Origin: Methyloversatilis universalis EHg5
Lineage (GTDB): Bacteria; Pseudomonadota; Gammaproteobacteria; Burkholderiales; Rhodocyclaceae
NCBI RefSeq assembly: GCF_000378945.1
Contig: NZ_KB900539.1
Location: 2,747,234-2,811,233 of the forward strand
Length of the DNA: 64,000 nt
Direction of reading: 5' to 3'
Shown: positions 1 to 9,166 of the stretch, piece after piece
Layout: each line of letters starts with the position of its first letter
Numbering within the stretch: the first letter of the stretch is position 1
The notes under the pieces: model-generated
Databases searched by the model: none
Told to the model about the DNA's origin: nothing
The model's input: only the letters and a program-made list of their open reading frames with translations
Translations under genes and position numbers: made by a program

Positions 1-584
1 GTGGCGGTGACGCGCTCACCCACCACCTGTTCGCGGGTGAGCGGCTTGTTCAGGTGATAGGGCGACGCATTGAGCACCGCCAGCACCTGCGCACCGGCGG
101 CAGCGGCAGCTTCAGGCGCGCCCGCTTCCCACACGTCGGCACAGATGTTCACGCCCACCTTCACGCCAGCGACCTCGACAACGCACGCCTCGCTGCCGGC
201 ATCGAAGTAGCGTTCCTCGTCGAACACCTCGTAGTTCGGGAGCCGCATCTTGCGATAGGTGGCCTCGACCTGCCCGCCACGGATCAGGCTGGCGGCGTTG
301 TAGAGCCGGTCGTCCTGCGCATGCGGATGGCCGACCAGCAGCGCCAGTCCGGCCGGCGCACCTGCCGCGATGCGGGCGATCTGGCGCGCGCAGGCGCGAT
401 GGAAATCCGGCCGCAGCAGCAGATCTTCCGGCGGGTAGCCGCACAGCGCCAGTTCCGGCGTCAGCAGCAGGTCGGCGCCCTGCTCTGCCGCCCGCCGGGC
501 GGCGTCAAGGATGAGCGCGGCGTTGTGGTCGAGATCGCCGACCACGCAGTTCAGCTGGGCAACAGCGATGCGGAGCGTGCTCAT
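1..584 (-). CDS. nadE: Glutamine-dependent NAD+ synthetase, N-terminal part (runs off the window)
   Basis: The visible 194 codons encode the nitrilase-type glutaminase domain of glutamine-dependent NAD+ synthetase, which hydrolyses glutamine to supply ammonia for amidating deamido-NAD+ in the cytoplasm. The protein starts MSTLRIAVAQLN and shows the three parts of a nitrilase active site in order: the glutamate in TPELALCGYPPEDLL, the lysine in YRKMRLPNYEVF and the cysteine in GVNICADVWE. The synthetase half lies beyond position 1, so the gene is cut by the window edge, not broken. The ATG at 582-584 follows the orn stop by 4 bases, so the two genes are probably co-transcribed. Confident because motif order and the domain start match the family. 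Confidence 0.93.
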   Translation of the reverse strand, partial: MSTLRIAVAQLNCVVGDLDHNAALILDAARRAAEQGADLLLTPELALCGYPPEDLLLRPDFHRACARQIARIAAGAPAGLALLVGHPHAQDDRLYNAASLIRGGQVEATYRKMRLPNYEVFDEERYFDAGSEACVVEVAGVKVGVNICADVWEAGAPEAAAAAGAQVLAVLNASPYHLNKPLTREQVVGERVTA

Positions 585-588
585 CGCC

Positions 589-1137
589 TCATTCCATGCG
601 CAGGAAGTGTTCGCGGTAGAACTTCAGTTCGTCGATCGATTCGTAGATGTCGGCCAGCGCCTCGTGACGCTGCGCCTTCTTGAACTGACCCGACAGTTCC
701 GGACGCCAGCGCCGGCACAGTTCCTTCAGCGTCGACACGTCCAGGTTGCGGTAGTGGAACCACGCTTCCAGTCCGGGCATGTGGCGCGCGAGGAAGCGGC
801 GGTCCTGGCAGATCGAATTGCCGCAGATCGGGCTGGCGCGCTCCGGCAGGTACTGGCTCAGGAAGGCGATCATCTGCGCCTCGGCCGTTGCCTCGTCCAG
901 CGTCGATGCGCGCACGCGGTCGGTCAGGCCCGACTTGCCATGGGTGGAGGTGTTCCACTTGTCCATGCCATTGAGCACTTCGTCGGACTGATGCACCGCC
1001 AGCACCGGGCCTTCGGCGATCACTTCGAGCTGCGCGTTCGTGACCACGCAGGCCAGTTCGATCACGCGGTCGTTGTCCGGATCCAGACCGGTCATTTCCA
1101 TGTCCAGCCAGACGAGATGGGAGGGGTCCTGTGCCAT
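589..1137 (-). CDS. orn: Oligoribonuclease
   Basis: Orn is a DEDDh 3'-5' exoribonuclease that degrades RNA dinucleotides, including pGpG, the breakdown product of c-di-GMP. The 182-residue protein has the usual family length and begins [19 protein letters not shown]12 and E14 are the first two metal ligands (DxE), and a later [12 protein letters not shown] segment is also characteristic. An in-frame ATG 18 bases upstream would add MEIFSI, but family members start at the MAQ-like position, so I chose 1137. It lies just upstream of nadE with a 4-base gap and is divergent from the M48 peptidase gene. In a genome with a Pel operon and a diguanylate cyclase, Orn would complete c-di-GMP turnover; that link is inference. 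Confidence 0.95.
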   Translation of the reverse strand: MAQDPSHLVWLDMEMTGLDPDNDRVIELACVVTNAQLEVIAEGPVLAVHQSDEVLNGMDKWNTSTHGKSGLTDRVRASTLDEATAEAQMIAFLSQYLPERASPICGNSICQDRRFLARHMPGLEAWFHYRNLDVSTLKELCRRWRPELSGQFKKAQRHEALADIYESIDELKFYREHFLRME

Positions 1138-1307
1138 AATCGAGAAAATTTCCAAGCGGGATTAATGCGTTCGTCCGAACGCGGAGCGGCCCGATTTTGT
1201 CACACTCGCGTGACCTGGACTGAGTCTAAATACAGTCCCGGCACCCAGTCTGGCAATTGCGTCGGCAATCAGTCCGACAACCGTTTCCAACCCGAGGCCA
1301 CCCCATC

Positions 1308-2549
1308 ATGCTGACCGAAATCTTCGTCGTCGCCCTCGTGCTGACCAGCGCCGTGCGCCTGTGGCTGGCCACCCGCCACCGCTCGCACGTGGCCGCCCAC
1401 CGCGGCGAGGTACCGCTCGCCTTCCGCGATGCCATTCCGCTCGAAGCCCACCAGAAAGCGGCTGACTACACCGTGGCACGCGCCGGGCTGGCGCGCACCG
1501 ACGTGATCATCGGCGCGCTGTGGCTGGCGGTGCTGACGCTGGGCGGTGGTCTGCAGTGGATGTTCGATGTCGCCACCGGTCTGGCCGGCAGCGGCATGCT
1601 GCGCGATCTGGTGTTCATCGGCATCGTCACCTTCGCGTCGTCGCTGATCGACCTGCCGGTGCTGCTGTGGCGCACCTTCGTGATCGAACAGGGTTTCGGC
1701 TTCAACAAGATGACGCTGGCCATGTTTTTCGGCGACCAGATCAAGCACGGCCTGGTCGGCGCCGCCATCGGCGCGCCGGCGGTGGCCGCGGTGCTGTGGA
1801 TCATGGGCAGCCTGGGCAGCGCCTGGTGGGTGTGGGCGTGGGCCTTCTGGCTCAGCTTCAGCCTCGCGCTGATGGTGATCTACCCCACGTTCATCGCGCC
1901 GCTGTTCAACAAGTTCGAGCCGATGCCGGCCGGAGAGCTGCGCAGCCGCATCGAATCACTGCTGGAGCGCTGCGGCTTCCGCTCCGAAGGTCTGTTCGTG
2001 ATGGACGGCTCGCGCCGCTCGGCGCACGGCAACGCCTATTTCACCGGCTTCGGCAAGGGCAAGCGCATCGTGTTCTTCGACACCCTGCTCAACCGGCTGG
2101 GTGCAGACGAGATCGAAGCCGTGCTGGCGCACGAACTGGGCCACTACAAGCACCACCACATCTGGAAGCGCGTGGGCTGGATCGCCGCCGGCAGCTTCGC
2201 CTTCTTCGCGCTGCTCGGCTGGCTGGTCGATGCGCCGTGGTTCTTCGCCGAGCTGGGTGTTACCGACCCGGCCAGCTGGGGCCACGCGATGGCGCTCACG
2301 CTGTTCGCGCTGGTGATTCCGGTGTTCAGCTTCCCGCTGTCGCCGCTGCTCAAGCTCATGTCGCGCAAGCACGAATTCGAGGCTGACGCCTACGCGGTCG
2401 CGCAGACCCGCGCCGACTGGCTGGTCGCCGCGCTGGTCAAGCTGTACCGCGACAACGCGTCCACGCTGACGCCGGACCCGCTGTATTCGCAGTTCTACGA
2501 TTCCCACCCGCCGGCCGCGCTGCGCGTGGCCCGGCTGCAGTCCGCCTGA
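1308..2549 (+). CDS. M48-family membrane zinc metalloprotease (Ste24/CAAX-protease type)
   Basis: Encodes a 413-residue integral-membrane metallopeptidase. The zinc motif HELGH is at about residues 275-279 and the third ligand is probably E356 in KHEFEADAYA, as in the Ste24-like branch of M48 rather than shorter HtpX. Several hydrophobic segments precede the catalytic domain (about residues 5-25, 65-85, 95-125, 150-195) and two follow HELGH. Such proteins cleave membrane-associated substrates; bacteria lack prenylated CAAX proteins, so the substrate here is unknown. The start at 1308 (MLTEIFVVALVLT) puts a hydrophobic segment at the N-terminus; longer readings add a basic, non-conserved extension. 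It is followed after 3 bases by the pterin dehydratase gene and then rsgA, suggesting one transcript. Confidence 0.9.
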   Translation: MLTEIFVVALVLTSAVRLWLATRHRSHVAAHRGEVPLAFRDAIPLEAHQKAADYTVARAGLARTDVIIGALWLAVLTLGGGLQWMFDVATGLAGSGMLRDLVFIGIVTFASSLIDLPVLLWRTFVIEQGFGFNKMTLAMFFGDQIKHGLVGAAIGAPAVAAVLWIMGSLGSAWWVWAWAFWLSFSLALMVIYPTFIAPLFNKFEPMPAGELRSRIESLLERCGFRSEGLFVMDGSRRSAHGNAYFTGFGKGKRIVFFDTLLNRLGADEIEAVLAHELGHYKHHHIWKRVGWIAAGSFAFFALLGWLVDAPWFFAELGVTDPASWGHAMALTLFALVIPVFSFPLSPLLKLMSRKHEFEADAYAVAQTRADWLVAALVKLYRDNASTLTPDPLYSQFYDSHPPAALRVARLQSA

Positions 2550-2552
2550 TCC

Positions 2553-2891
2553 ATGACCCGACAAGAACTTGCACAACAGCAGTGCGCGCCGCAGAAGGGC
2601 GCGCACCGCCGCATCGAGGGCGAAGCGCTCGCCCTGGCACTGAAGGACTTGCACGGCTGGATCGAGGCCGACAAGCACCTGGCGAAGGACTTCCAGTTCG
2701 GCGATTACGATCAGGTGGTGAATTTCGTGAACCAGGTGGCCGCGATCGCGAAGGCGCAGGACCACCACCCGGACATCATGTTCGGCGCCAACCGCGTGCG
2801 CGTGGTGTTCACCACCCACAGCGTGCGCAGCATTTCGATCAACGACCTCATCTGCGCCGCCCGCATCGAAGCGATGCGCGACGCCGGCTGA
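2553..2891 (+). CDS. phhB: 4a-hydroxytetrahydrobiopterin dehydratase (pterin carbinolamine dehydratase)
   Basis: A 112-residue protein of the PCD/DCoH family, which dehydrates 4a-hydroxytetrahydropterin formed by aromatic amino acid hydroxylases. The diagnostic DHHPD segment near residue 72 is followed by a TTHSVRSIS stretch near residue 90, equivalent to the usual THxxxGLT with the glycine and threonine replaced. No phenylalanine hydroxylase gene is in the window, so the role may be housekeeping, such as molybdopterin or pterin recycling. The gene begins 3 bases after the M48 peptidase stop and ends 4 bases before the rsgA start, so translation is likely coupled. The altered GLT part is worth noting, but family membership is clear. 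Confidence 0.88.
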   Translation: MTRQELAQQQCAPQKGAHRRIEGEALALALKDLHGWIEADKHLAKDFQFGDYDQVVNFVNQVAAIAKAQDHHPDIMFGANRVRVVFTTHSVRSISINDLICAARIEAMRDAG

Positions 2892-2895
2892 CGGT

Positions 2896-3780
2896 TTGAA
2901 GAAGAGCGCACAGCCGGCCGCCCGCATCGTGTCGGCCCACGGCCGGCACTACGTCGCCCGGCTGGAGGACGGCCGCGAGCTGCAGGCCTTCCCGCGCGGC
3001 AAGAAATCGGACATCGCCTGCGGCGACCGCGTGCTGCTCGACATGCAGGGCGAAGACCAGGCGCGCATCGCCGAAGTGCTGCCGCGCAGCAGCCTGCTCT
3101 ACCGCAAGGACATGTGGAAGCAGAAGATGGTGGCGGCCAATGTCGATCTGGTGGCCATCGTGGTGGCCACCGAACCGTCGTTCAGCCCGGAACTGGTGGC
3201 GCGCATCCTGGTGGCCTGCGAAGCGCAGCAGGTCGACGCGCTCATCGTGCTGAACAAGTGCGATCTGGCCGCAGCCCTGCCGGCCGCCCGCGCCGCGCTC
3301 GAACCTTTCCGCCGCCTCGGCTACGACGTGCTCGAACTGAGCGCGCTGCAGGGCGCAGACGCGCTGCGGCCCCACCTTGCCGGACGCACCGCGGTATTCA
3401 CCGGCCAGTCCGGCATGGGCAAATCGACGCTGGTCAACGCGCTGGTGCCGGACGCCCGGGCGGCGACGCGCGAAGTGTCGCAGGCGCTCGATTCGGGCAA
3501 GCACACCACCACTTACGCCAAGCTGTACGACCTGGCCGGCGGCGGCGCGCTGATCGACAGCCCGGGCCTGCAGGAATTCGGCCTGGCCCAGCTCGACGTG
3601 AACGATCTCGAACAGGCTTTCCCGGATTTCCGCGCCCATCTGGGCAGCTGCCGCTTCCGCGACTGCGCGCACGACAGCGAACCTGGCTGCGGCCTGCGCG
3701 ACCACGTCGCACCGGACCGCCTCGCGCTCTACCACCTGCTGCGGCACGAAATCACCACCGCCGCCACGCCGCAGTACTGA
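2896..3780 (+). CDS. rsgA: Ribosome small-subunit-dependent GTPase A
   Basis: RsgA is a circularly permuted GTPase that checks late maturation of the 30S ribosomal subunit. In this 294-residue protein an N-terminal OB fold is followed by G4 (NKCD, residues 120-123), G1 (GQSGMGKS, 170-177) and G3 (DSPG, 221-224), the permuted order typical of the family, then a zinc knuckle with C252, C257, H259 and C265. The start codon is a TTG at 2896, four bases after the preceding stop; a GTG a few codons in (before SAHGRHY) is an alternative. It converges on pelG, with only 41 bases between the two stops and no clear intrinsic terminator. Confidence 0.95.
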   Translation: MKKSAQPAARIVSAHGRHYVARLEDGRELQAFPRGKKSDIACGDRVLLDMQGEDQARIAEVLPRSSLLYRKDMWKQKMVAANVDLVAIVVATEPSFSPELVARILVACEAQQVDALIVLNKCDLAAALPAARAALEPFRRLGYDVLELSALQGADALRPHLAGRTAVFTGQSGMGKSTLVNALVPDARAATREVSQALDSGKHTTTYAKLYDLAGGGALIDSPGLQEFGLAQLDVNDLEQAFPDFRAHLGSCRFRDCAHDSEPGCGLRDHVAPDRLALYHLLRHEITTAATPQY

Positions 3781-3821
3781 AACCGGCCGGCCCTCCGGGG
3801 CTGCGCGTCCGTGAGCGCCGC

Positions 3822-5192
3822 TTACTGCAGCATGAAGGTTTCGTACTCCAGCCGCCCCAGCTTCCGGTCCAGCGCCCACAGGCCCAGCATCAGCGTAAGC
3901 AGCACCGACAGCGCGTAGCCATAGCCGTAGAAGCTGGCGCCCAGCTTGAACGACAGCGCGGTGAAGGCGATGTTGGACAGGCAGAAGAAGCCGCACAGCG
4001 CGAGGATGATGCGGCGCTGGTCGAGGTAGAAGAACACGTTCAGCAGCGCCAGCAGCCCGACCTGCAGGCTGGCGGCCAGGGTCTGGATGTAGAGCAGCGG
4101 CAGGTTCAGTTCCGAAATGTCCAGCACCGCGAACACCGCCGGACCGGCGACGATGGCGGCCAGCATGGCCAGCGTCTGTATCTTGCCGATCTCCGCCAGG
4201 CCCTGACGGATGGACAGCACCATTTCGTCGCGCATGTCTTCGATGTATTCGAGCGAGCCGCCGGTGCGCACCGCGTCGAAGAAGCGGTCGTAGTACTCGA
4301 CGAAATCGGTTTCGATGCGCACCAGAAACACCGCCATGCCCGGAATGATGGACAGATAGGCCATGAACACCGGCAGGTCGTAGATGACCGACGCGCGCAG
4401 CGGCCCGATGATGGCGTCCGACGTTTCCGGCCAGCTCCAGAACATGAACTTGTCCACCCAGACGCCCAGGTTGTACAGGAGGCCGATCAGCATGAGCGAG
4501 GGGTAGCGGGTTTCCGCGCGCGAAAACTCGTATGAAATGGTGACCCGCGAGCGGTAGTGCCAGGCGGTGATGAGCCACATGCCGATGAACAGCACGAAGT
4601 GGCCGAGCACGAAGCCGCCGAGCAGGCCTTCCAGCCCCCAGGGACGCGCCAGCAGCGCGGTGATGACGGTGACCGCGTAACCCAGCGCGTACAGCAGCAG
4701 GATGGCGCGGTACATCTTGAGACCGGACAGGAAGATGGTGGCGACCCAGATGCCACACAGCAGCACGAAGCCGGACAGCATGAGCAGCCGGTAGATGACC
4801 GGCAGCCCGGCGAACAGCGTGAACGCCAGCAGCAGCCCGAGTACGCCGGCCACGCCGATCACCCACAGCAGCAGGCCGTTGAAGTTGGACATGACCAGAT
4901 CGTCGCGCTTCTCGAACAGGCGGTCCGAAATGAAGCGGGTGAAGGCCAGCTGCACCAGCCCGGTCAGGATGAGCGAAGTCGAGATCAGATAGGTGACCGA
5001 CACCTGGAACTGGGTGATCAGGAATTCCGGCACCACCACCGCACGCGACAGCAGACCCACCATCAGGATGCCGACGATGGACAGCACCCACGGCCCGGAG
5101 CCGATCACGCCGGCATAGCTATAGGCCTGCACCAGCCCGAGCAGGCTGTCCTTCTTCAGCAGTTTGCGCAGTTCGAAACCGATGCCGGCCAT
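3822..5192 (-). CDS. pelG: Pel polysaccharide inner-membrane protein PelG
   Basis: PelG is a polytopic inner-membrane protein distantly related to Wzx-type flippases of the MOP superfamily; with PelD and PelE it forms the synthase complex that moves Pel across the membrane. The 456-residue protein starts MAGIGFELRKLLKKDSLLG, a family-typical N-terminus, and contains roughly a dozen hydrophobic segments with a soluble loop around residues 295-335. It is the last gene of the operon, and its ATG overlaps the pelF stop by one base (TGATG), indicating coupled translation. Length and start match known PelG proteins. No U-rich terminator follows before the convergent rsgA stop. Confidence 0.95.
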   Translation of the reverse strand: MAGIGFELRKLLKKDSLLGLVQAYSYAGVIGSGPWVLSIVGILMVGLLSRAVVVPEFLITQFQVSVTYLISTSLILTGLVQLAFTRFISDRLFEKRDDLVMSNFNGLLLWVIGVAGVLGLLLAFTLFAGLPVIYRLLMLSGFVLLCGIWVATIFLSGLKMYRAILLLYALGYAVTVITALLARPWGLEGLLGGFVLGHFVLFIGMWLITAWHYRSRVTISYEFSRAETRYPSLMLIGLLYNLGVWVDKFMFWSWPETSDAIIGPLRASVIYDLPVFMAYLSIIPGMAVFLVRIETDFVEYYDRFFDAVRTGGSLEYIEDMRDEMVLSIRQGLAEIGKIQTLAMLAAIVAGPAVFAVLDISELNLPLLYIQTLAASLQVGLLALLNVFFYLDQRRIILALCGFFCLSNIAFTALSFKLGASFYGYGYALSVLLTLMLGLWALDRKLGRLEYETFMLQ

Positions 5193-6784
5193 CAGCGCGC
5201 TCCGTGTCCGAAGGGGCAGACGCCAGCGCGGCGCGTATCGCGTTCGAGCGCGCCGGCGTACACCTCGCGGTAGCGGTCGAACATCAGCGTGTCGGCGTAA
5301 TAGCGCTCGACCCGCGCGATGCCCGCCTGCTGCGCCGCCTGCCAGGCGGCGCCGTCATTGAGCAGATCCAGCGCGGCGTCGGCCAGCGACTGCGGGTCGG
5401 CGATGCCCACCACACGGCCGGCCGCGCCCAGCGCCTCGTCCTCCGCGCCCAGCCCGTGCATGAGCTGGCGGCAGGAGCCTACGTCGGTGGCCACCGCCGG
5501 CACGCCTGCGGCGAAACCTTCCAGCAGCACCAGCGGCAGCGCTTCGGAAATCGACGACAGCACCACCAGCCCGATCTTCGGCATCAGCTCGTCGATCTTC
5601 TGCATGCCCAGAAAACGCACGTTGTCGGTCAGGCCCAGGCTGTCGACCAGATTGCGGCACTCCTCCGCGTAGGCCGGATCCTCGTCCGCCGGGCCGGCGA
5701 TCCAGCCCTGCGCCTCGGGCATCCGGTTCACCACACGGCGCATCGCGCGCACGAAGGTCTTGATGTCCTTGATCGGCACCACGCGGCCGATCAGGCACAG
5801 CACCGGCGGCACTTCGGCCGGCCGCTGCGCGCGCAGCGGCGCCAGTCGACCGATGTTCACGCCATTCGGAATGTTGCGGGTACGCGCTGCATCCGCCCCG
5901 TCGGCGACCTGGCGCAGCCGGTTGGTTTCGTACAGCGCAACGATGGGGTCGGCCGCCGCGTAGGTGAGCCGGCCCAGCCATTCGAAGAAGCGTATCCAGA
6001 GCTGGCGGAAATAGCTCAGTTCGGACGCGTCCTTCTGGAACACGTTGCGGTTGTCCCGTATCCATTCGTTCTGGTACAGGTCGATCTTGCGTTCCTTGGT
6101 GTAGATGCCGTGCTCCGACAGCACCAGCGGCCGGCCGGTCGACTGCGCCAGCAGCGCACCGAGAAAGCCGGCGTAGCCGGTGGACACGCTGTGATAGACC
6201 CGGGCCGGCACCAGCGTGTGCGCGATGCGGGCCAACTGCCACAGCGGCTGATGCATGATGCGCACGGTCCAGAAGTAGTCGACGAAGCTGGGGTCGCTGC
6301 AATAGGTACGGTAGCGATCGGTCACCACGTCCCACGACGCCTCGCTGCGCAGGAAGGCCTCCAGATCGATGCGGCCGCCGGGCGCGATGTCGCGGCAGGC
6401 TTCGCCGAACAGCGACAGCACGTCGGGTGCGCCCTCGCGACCGCCGCCGCGGCGGAAGGCGTCGTGCAGCGACGCCATCTGCGCAAACGCCTTCGCGTCG
6501 CCCTGCAGCCCGCGCTTGCGCTCGTGCGCAGTGGCCACCGTGCCGAGGTCGTCGTGCAGATAGTGGGTTTCCAGATGCACCACGTTGTCCGGCAGCGTGT
6601 AGCGCATGTCACCGTAATCGCTGCGCCGGCTGCCGATGAACACCACGCCGAAGCGCAGGTCCGGGAAGGCGCGGATGATCTGGTTCACCCAGCTCGACAC
6701 ACCGCCCGCCACATAGGGGAAGGTGCCTTCGAGCAGCAGGGCGACATCGACACCCTCGGGCGCGCGGCGGATCACTTCGCTCAT
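5192..6784 (-). CDS. pelF: Pel polysaccharide glycosyltransferase PelF
   Basis: PelF is the cytosolic GT4-family glycosyltransferase that polymerises Pel, thought to use UDP-GalNAc/UDP-GlcNAc. The 530-residue protein has the PelF-specific N-terminus (EGTFPYVAGGVSSWVNQ, about residues 19-35), the GRVVPIKDIK sugar-nucleotide-binding segment (about 333-342) and the GT4 EX7E motif with E414 and E422 in SEALPLVLLEGF. There is no signal peptide or membrane segment, as expected for the soluble catalytic subunit. Its ATG overlaps the pelE stop by 4 bases (ATGA) and its stop overlaps the pelG start, so it sits in an uninterrupted translational chain. Confidence 0.96.
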   Translation of the reverse strand: MSEVIRRAPEGVDVALLLEGTFPYVAGGVSSWVNQIIRAFPDLRFGVVFIGSRRSDYGDMRYTLPDNVVHLETHYLHDDLGTVATAHERKRGLQGDAKAFAQMASLHDAFRRGGGREGAPDVLSLFGEACRDIAPGGRIDLEAFLRSEASWDVVTDRYRTYCSDPSFVDYFWTVRIMHQPLWQLARIAHTLVPARVYHSVSTGYAGFLGALLAQSTGRPLVLSEHGIYTKERKIDLYQNEWIRDNRNVFQKDASELSYFRQLWIRFFEWLGRLTYAAADPIVALYETNRLRQVADGADAARTRNIPNGVNIGRLAPLRAQRPAEVPPVLCLIGRVVPIKDIKTFVRAMRRVVNRMPEAQGWIAGPADEDPAYAEECRNLVDSLGLTDNVRFLGMQKIDELMPKIGLVVLSSISEALPLVLLEGFAAGVPAVATDVGSCRQLMHGLGAEDEALGAAGRVVGIADPQSLADAALDLLNDGAAWQAAQQAGIARVERYYADTLMFDRYREVYAGALERDTRRAGVCPFGHGAR

Positions 6785-7782
6785 GCCTGCCCCCAGAATT
6801 TCAGCACCGGCTGCAGCCGCGACAGCCCTTCCCAGTCCTGCATCGACTGCAGCAGCGTACGTACGCGCGAAAAATCGCGGCGAGCGAACGCCAGTTCGGC
6901 CAGATAGGGCACCACGCGCGACGCTGGCAGGCCCAGCTCGCGCGCGCGCTGATAGGCGGCATCCGCCTCGTCCAGCCGGCCGAGCTGCTGCAGCAGCCGG
7001 CCGTGCTGCAGGTGCAGCGCCGGGTTGTCGCGCAGCGTGGCCAGCGCGGTTTCGGTGTGGCGCAGCGCCTCGCCCACCGCATAGTCGAGCAGATCGCCCT
7101 GCACCAGCCCCTGATAGATCAGTTCCCAGTACAGCGCGGCGAGCTGCTGCGCCACCCGGCCGCGCTCGTCGTCGCTGCGACAGGCGGCCAGCTTCTGGCG
7201 CGCGGCATGGATGTCGGCATTGAGCCGCTTTTCGCGGTTGTCCAGCAGGCCATAGGCCAGCAGACGCAGATCGTCCTCGGCGTCACCCAGCAGTTCGCGC
7301 AACACCGGCGAACCGATGCGCGACGGCGCGTGCGACAGCGCCACCATGGCGCGCAGCCGCTGCGGCACCGGTGCCCGATCGTTCTTCAGGAACTGACGCA
7401 CGCCGGCCTGGCGGAAACCGGCACCGGATTTTTCGCTGCTTTCGTGGATGTCCAGATCCGGCAGCCGCACCGCGGAAAAGCGGCTGGGCGACTCTAGCCG
7501 CGGCAGCAGATGGCGCACCAGCGCACCGACCAGCACGCCGACGAAGCCGAGCACCGGCACGAAGAATATGCTGCAGAACAGCAGTGACAGCACGCTCAGC
7601 CGCGGCTTGGAGCGCGCCAGCGGAATCAGCAGATAGACCGCCAGCGCCAGCAGCAGGCTGGCCGGCGCGTGGGCCGCCAGATAGGCGGACAGCGCGAGGT
7701 CGGGCGACTCGATGTGACCCAGGCCGTAGAAGGCGGCCAGTTCGGCCAGCAGCGCGGCCAGCGCGAGCTTGCTACTGCCCAT
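6781..7782 (-). CDS. pelE: Pel inner-membrane/TPR protein PelE
   Basis: PelE is a small membrane protein with a cytoplasmic TPR region that scaffolds PelD, PelF and PelG. The 333-residue protein has two or three N-terminal hydrophobic segments (about residues 5-25, 35-52, 62-88), followed by helical repeats rich in alanine and leucine; a TPR-like stretch around residues 255-300 (LHLQHGRLLQQLGRLDEADAAY) is easy to see. It overlaps pelD upstream by 11 bases and pelF downstream by 4. Sequence conservation of PelE is low in general, so identity rests partly on position between pelD and pelF and on the membrane-plus-TPR layout. Confidence 0.9.
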   Translation of the reverse strand: MGSSKLALAALLAELAAFYGLGHIESPDLALSAYLAAHAPASLLLALAVYLLIPLARSKPRLSVLSLLFCSIFFVPVLGFVGVLVGALVRHLLPRLESPSRFSAVRLPDLDIHESSEKSGAGFRQAGVRQFLKNDRAPVPQRLRAMVALSHAPSRIGSPVLRELLGDAEDDLRLLAYGLLDNREKRLNADIHAARQKLAACRSDDERGRVAQQLAALYWELIYQGLVQGDLLDYAVGEALRHTETALATLRDNPALHLQHGRLLQQLGRLDEADAAYQRARELGLPASRVVPYLAELAFARRDFSRVRTLLQSMQDWEGLSRLQPVLKFWGQA

Positions 7783-9166
7783 CGCGCGCTCCGGTCAGAC
7801 GGGCCAGCAGATCGGCCGGCGCTTCCTGGTCCAGCATGCGGGTGCGACTGCCGACTCGGCAATGATCCAGCCCGCCGCCGCGGTGCTGGGCAAGCCAGTT
7901 GTCGATGCGCGCCAGATAGCCTTCGACCGCGGCCGGGCCGGCCAGCGGCATCAGCGTGAGCAGGCGAACGCCATCGGTGCGCTCGACCCGCCACACCACG
8001 TCCAGCGAGCGCTGCATGCGCGCGATCTGCAGCGCCAGATCCTGGCCTGCTTCGCCAGCCGGAAAACTGAGCATGACGAGCGCGCTGCTGACGCCGGATT
8101 CGACGCGCACCCGCCACATGCGGGCCATTTCGAACGCGAAGTCCAGCGGGCAGTCCGGCAGTTCCGCGCGCAGCGGTGCGGCCAGCGCGCTGGCCGACAG
8201 CCCGTCGGCGTAGTAGCCCAGCAGCAGGTTGAGCATCTGCAGGGTTTCGTCGTGCAGCGCGAAGAAAGGCATGCGATCGACCAGCAGCAGCGCGTGCAGA
8301 TCGCCGCCCAGGCCGGTCAGCGGCGCCACCACCAGATAGCGCGAACCGGCAGGCGCGGTGCCGCCGTCGAGCGCGACGTGGGCGAGCCGGCGGTGTTCGA
8401 GCGCGAAGCGGATGAGCGGATCGCCGGCGTCCACGTCGAACGGCGTGCCCAGCCAGGCCGGCGCGGTGCCGACCGGCTTGCCCTCGGCATCGACCGCCAG
8501 CAGGGCGGCACGCTCGATCTGGCAGTACTGCGCCACCAGACGCAGCAGATCGGCCGCGCCCGGCAGCGCCTCGCCAGCGGCCGCCGGCGAGGCCGCCAGG
8601 CCACGCAGGCCGACCAGCGCATCGCGCATCGACACCGGGCGGGAAATGAGGTCCTGCTCCAGCCGGTCGTGCGACAGGCGCAGCAGATAGTGCTGGTGGG
8701 TCAGGTATTCCAGACGCTGTTCGAGATAGGACTGCACGCTTTCGGCGCGCCGCACCCGGCCGCGCCACAGCGACGAAAACTCGCCGCAGATCATGACCGC
8801 GATCAGCCAGCCGAGAAAGTACAGCTTGGGCAGTTCACCCAGCGCCACGCCGATTTCGCCGAACACGAACCAGGCCGAAAACAGCAGCGCGCTGCCGGCC
8901 AGGCCAGGCACCGGGCCATAGCGCAGCGCCACCAGCAGCGGCCCCAGCCACACCCAGGCAAACTGGGCGCGCAGGAAGAAGGGGTCCAGCGGATTCAGCC
9001 AGAAAGCGAGCAGCAGCGCCAGCATGGGCAGCGCCACGGTTTCCGCCAGCGCGGCCGGGCCGGCGCCGGAACCGGTCGGCGTGAAGCGCGCAAGCAGGCG
9101 CCGCCACAGGGGCTCGTCGACGCGCCGGATGACCGGGCGGTCGCCGGGCGTACGGGTATCGTTCAT
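7772..9166 (-). CDS. pelD: Pel c-di-GMP receptor PelD
   Basis: PelD is the inner-membrane c-di-GMP receptor that switches on Pel synthesis. The 464-residue protein has about four N-terminal membrane segments (residues 30-115), a helical linker, a GAF-like domain (about 160-310) and a C-terminal degenerate GGDEF domain lacking a GGDEF active site. An I-site-like RSLD with R386 and D389 and a later arginine R420 (YLARIDNW) occur with almost the same spacing as the c-di-GMP ligands R367, D370 and R402 of Pseudomonas aeruginosa PelD, so ligand binding is probably kept. I start it at ATG 9164-9166, which gives a 4-base overlap (ATGA) with the pelC stop; upstream readings give a non-conserved arginine-rich extension. 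Confidence 0.94.
   Translation of the reverse strand: MNDTRTPGDRPVIRRVDEPLWRRLLARFTPTGSGAGPAALAETVALPMLALLLAFWLNPLDPFFLRAQFAWVWLGPLLVALRYGPVPGLAGSALLFSAWFVFGEIGVALGELPKLYFLGWLIAVMICGEFSSLWRGRVRRAESVQSYLEQRLEYLTHQHYLLRLSHDRLEQDLISRPVSMRDALVGLRGLAASPAAAGEALPGAADLLRLVAQYCQIERAALLAVDAEGKPVGTAPAWLGTPFDVDAGDPLIRFALEHRRLAHVALDGGTAPAGSRYLVVAPLTGLGGDLHALLLVDRMPFFALHDETLQMLNLLLGYYADGLSASALAAPLRAELPDCPLDFAFEMARMWRVRVESGVSSALVMLSFPAGEAGQDLALQIARMQRSLDVVWRVERTDGVRLLTLMPLAGPAAVEGYLARIDNWLAQHRGGGLDHCRVGSRTRMLDQEAPADLLARLTGARDGQ

Noticed and set aside
2848-5091. Long minus-strand frame opposite rsgA and out of frame with pelG
   Set aside because: No recognisable domain; rsgA and pelG motifs explain this DNA.
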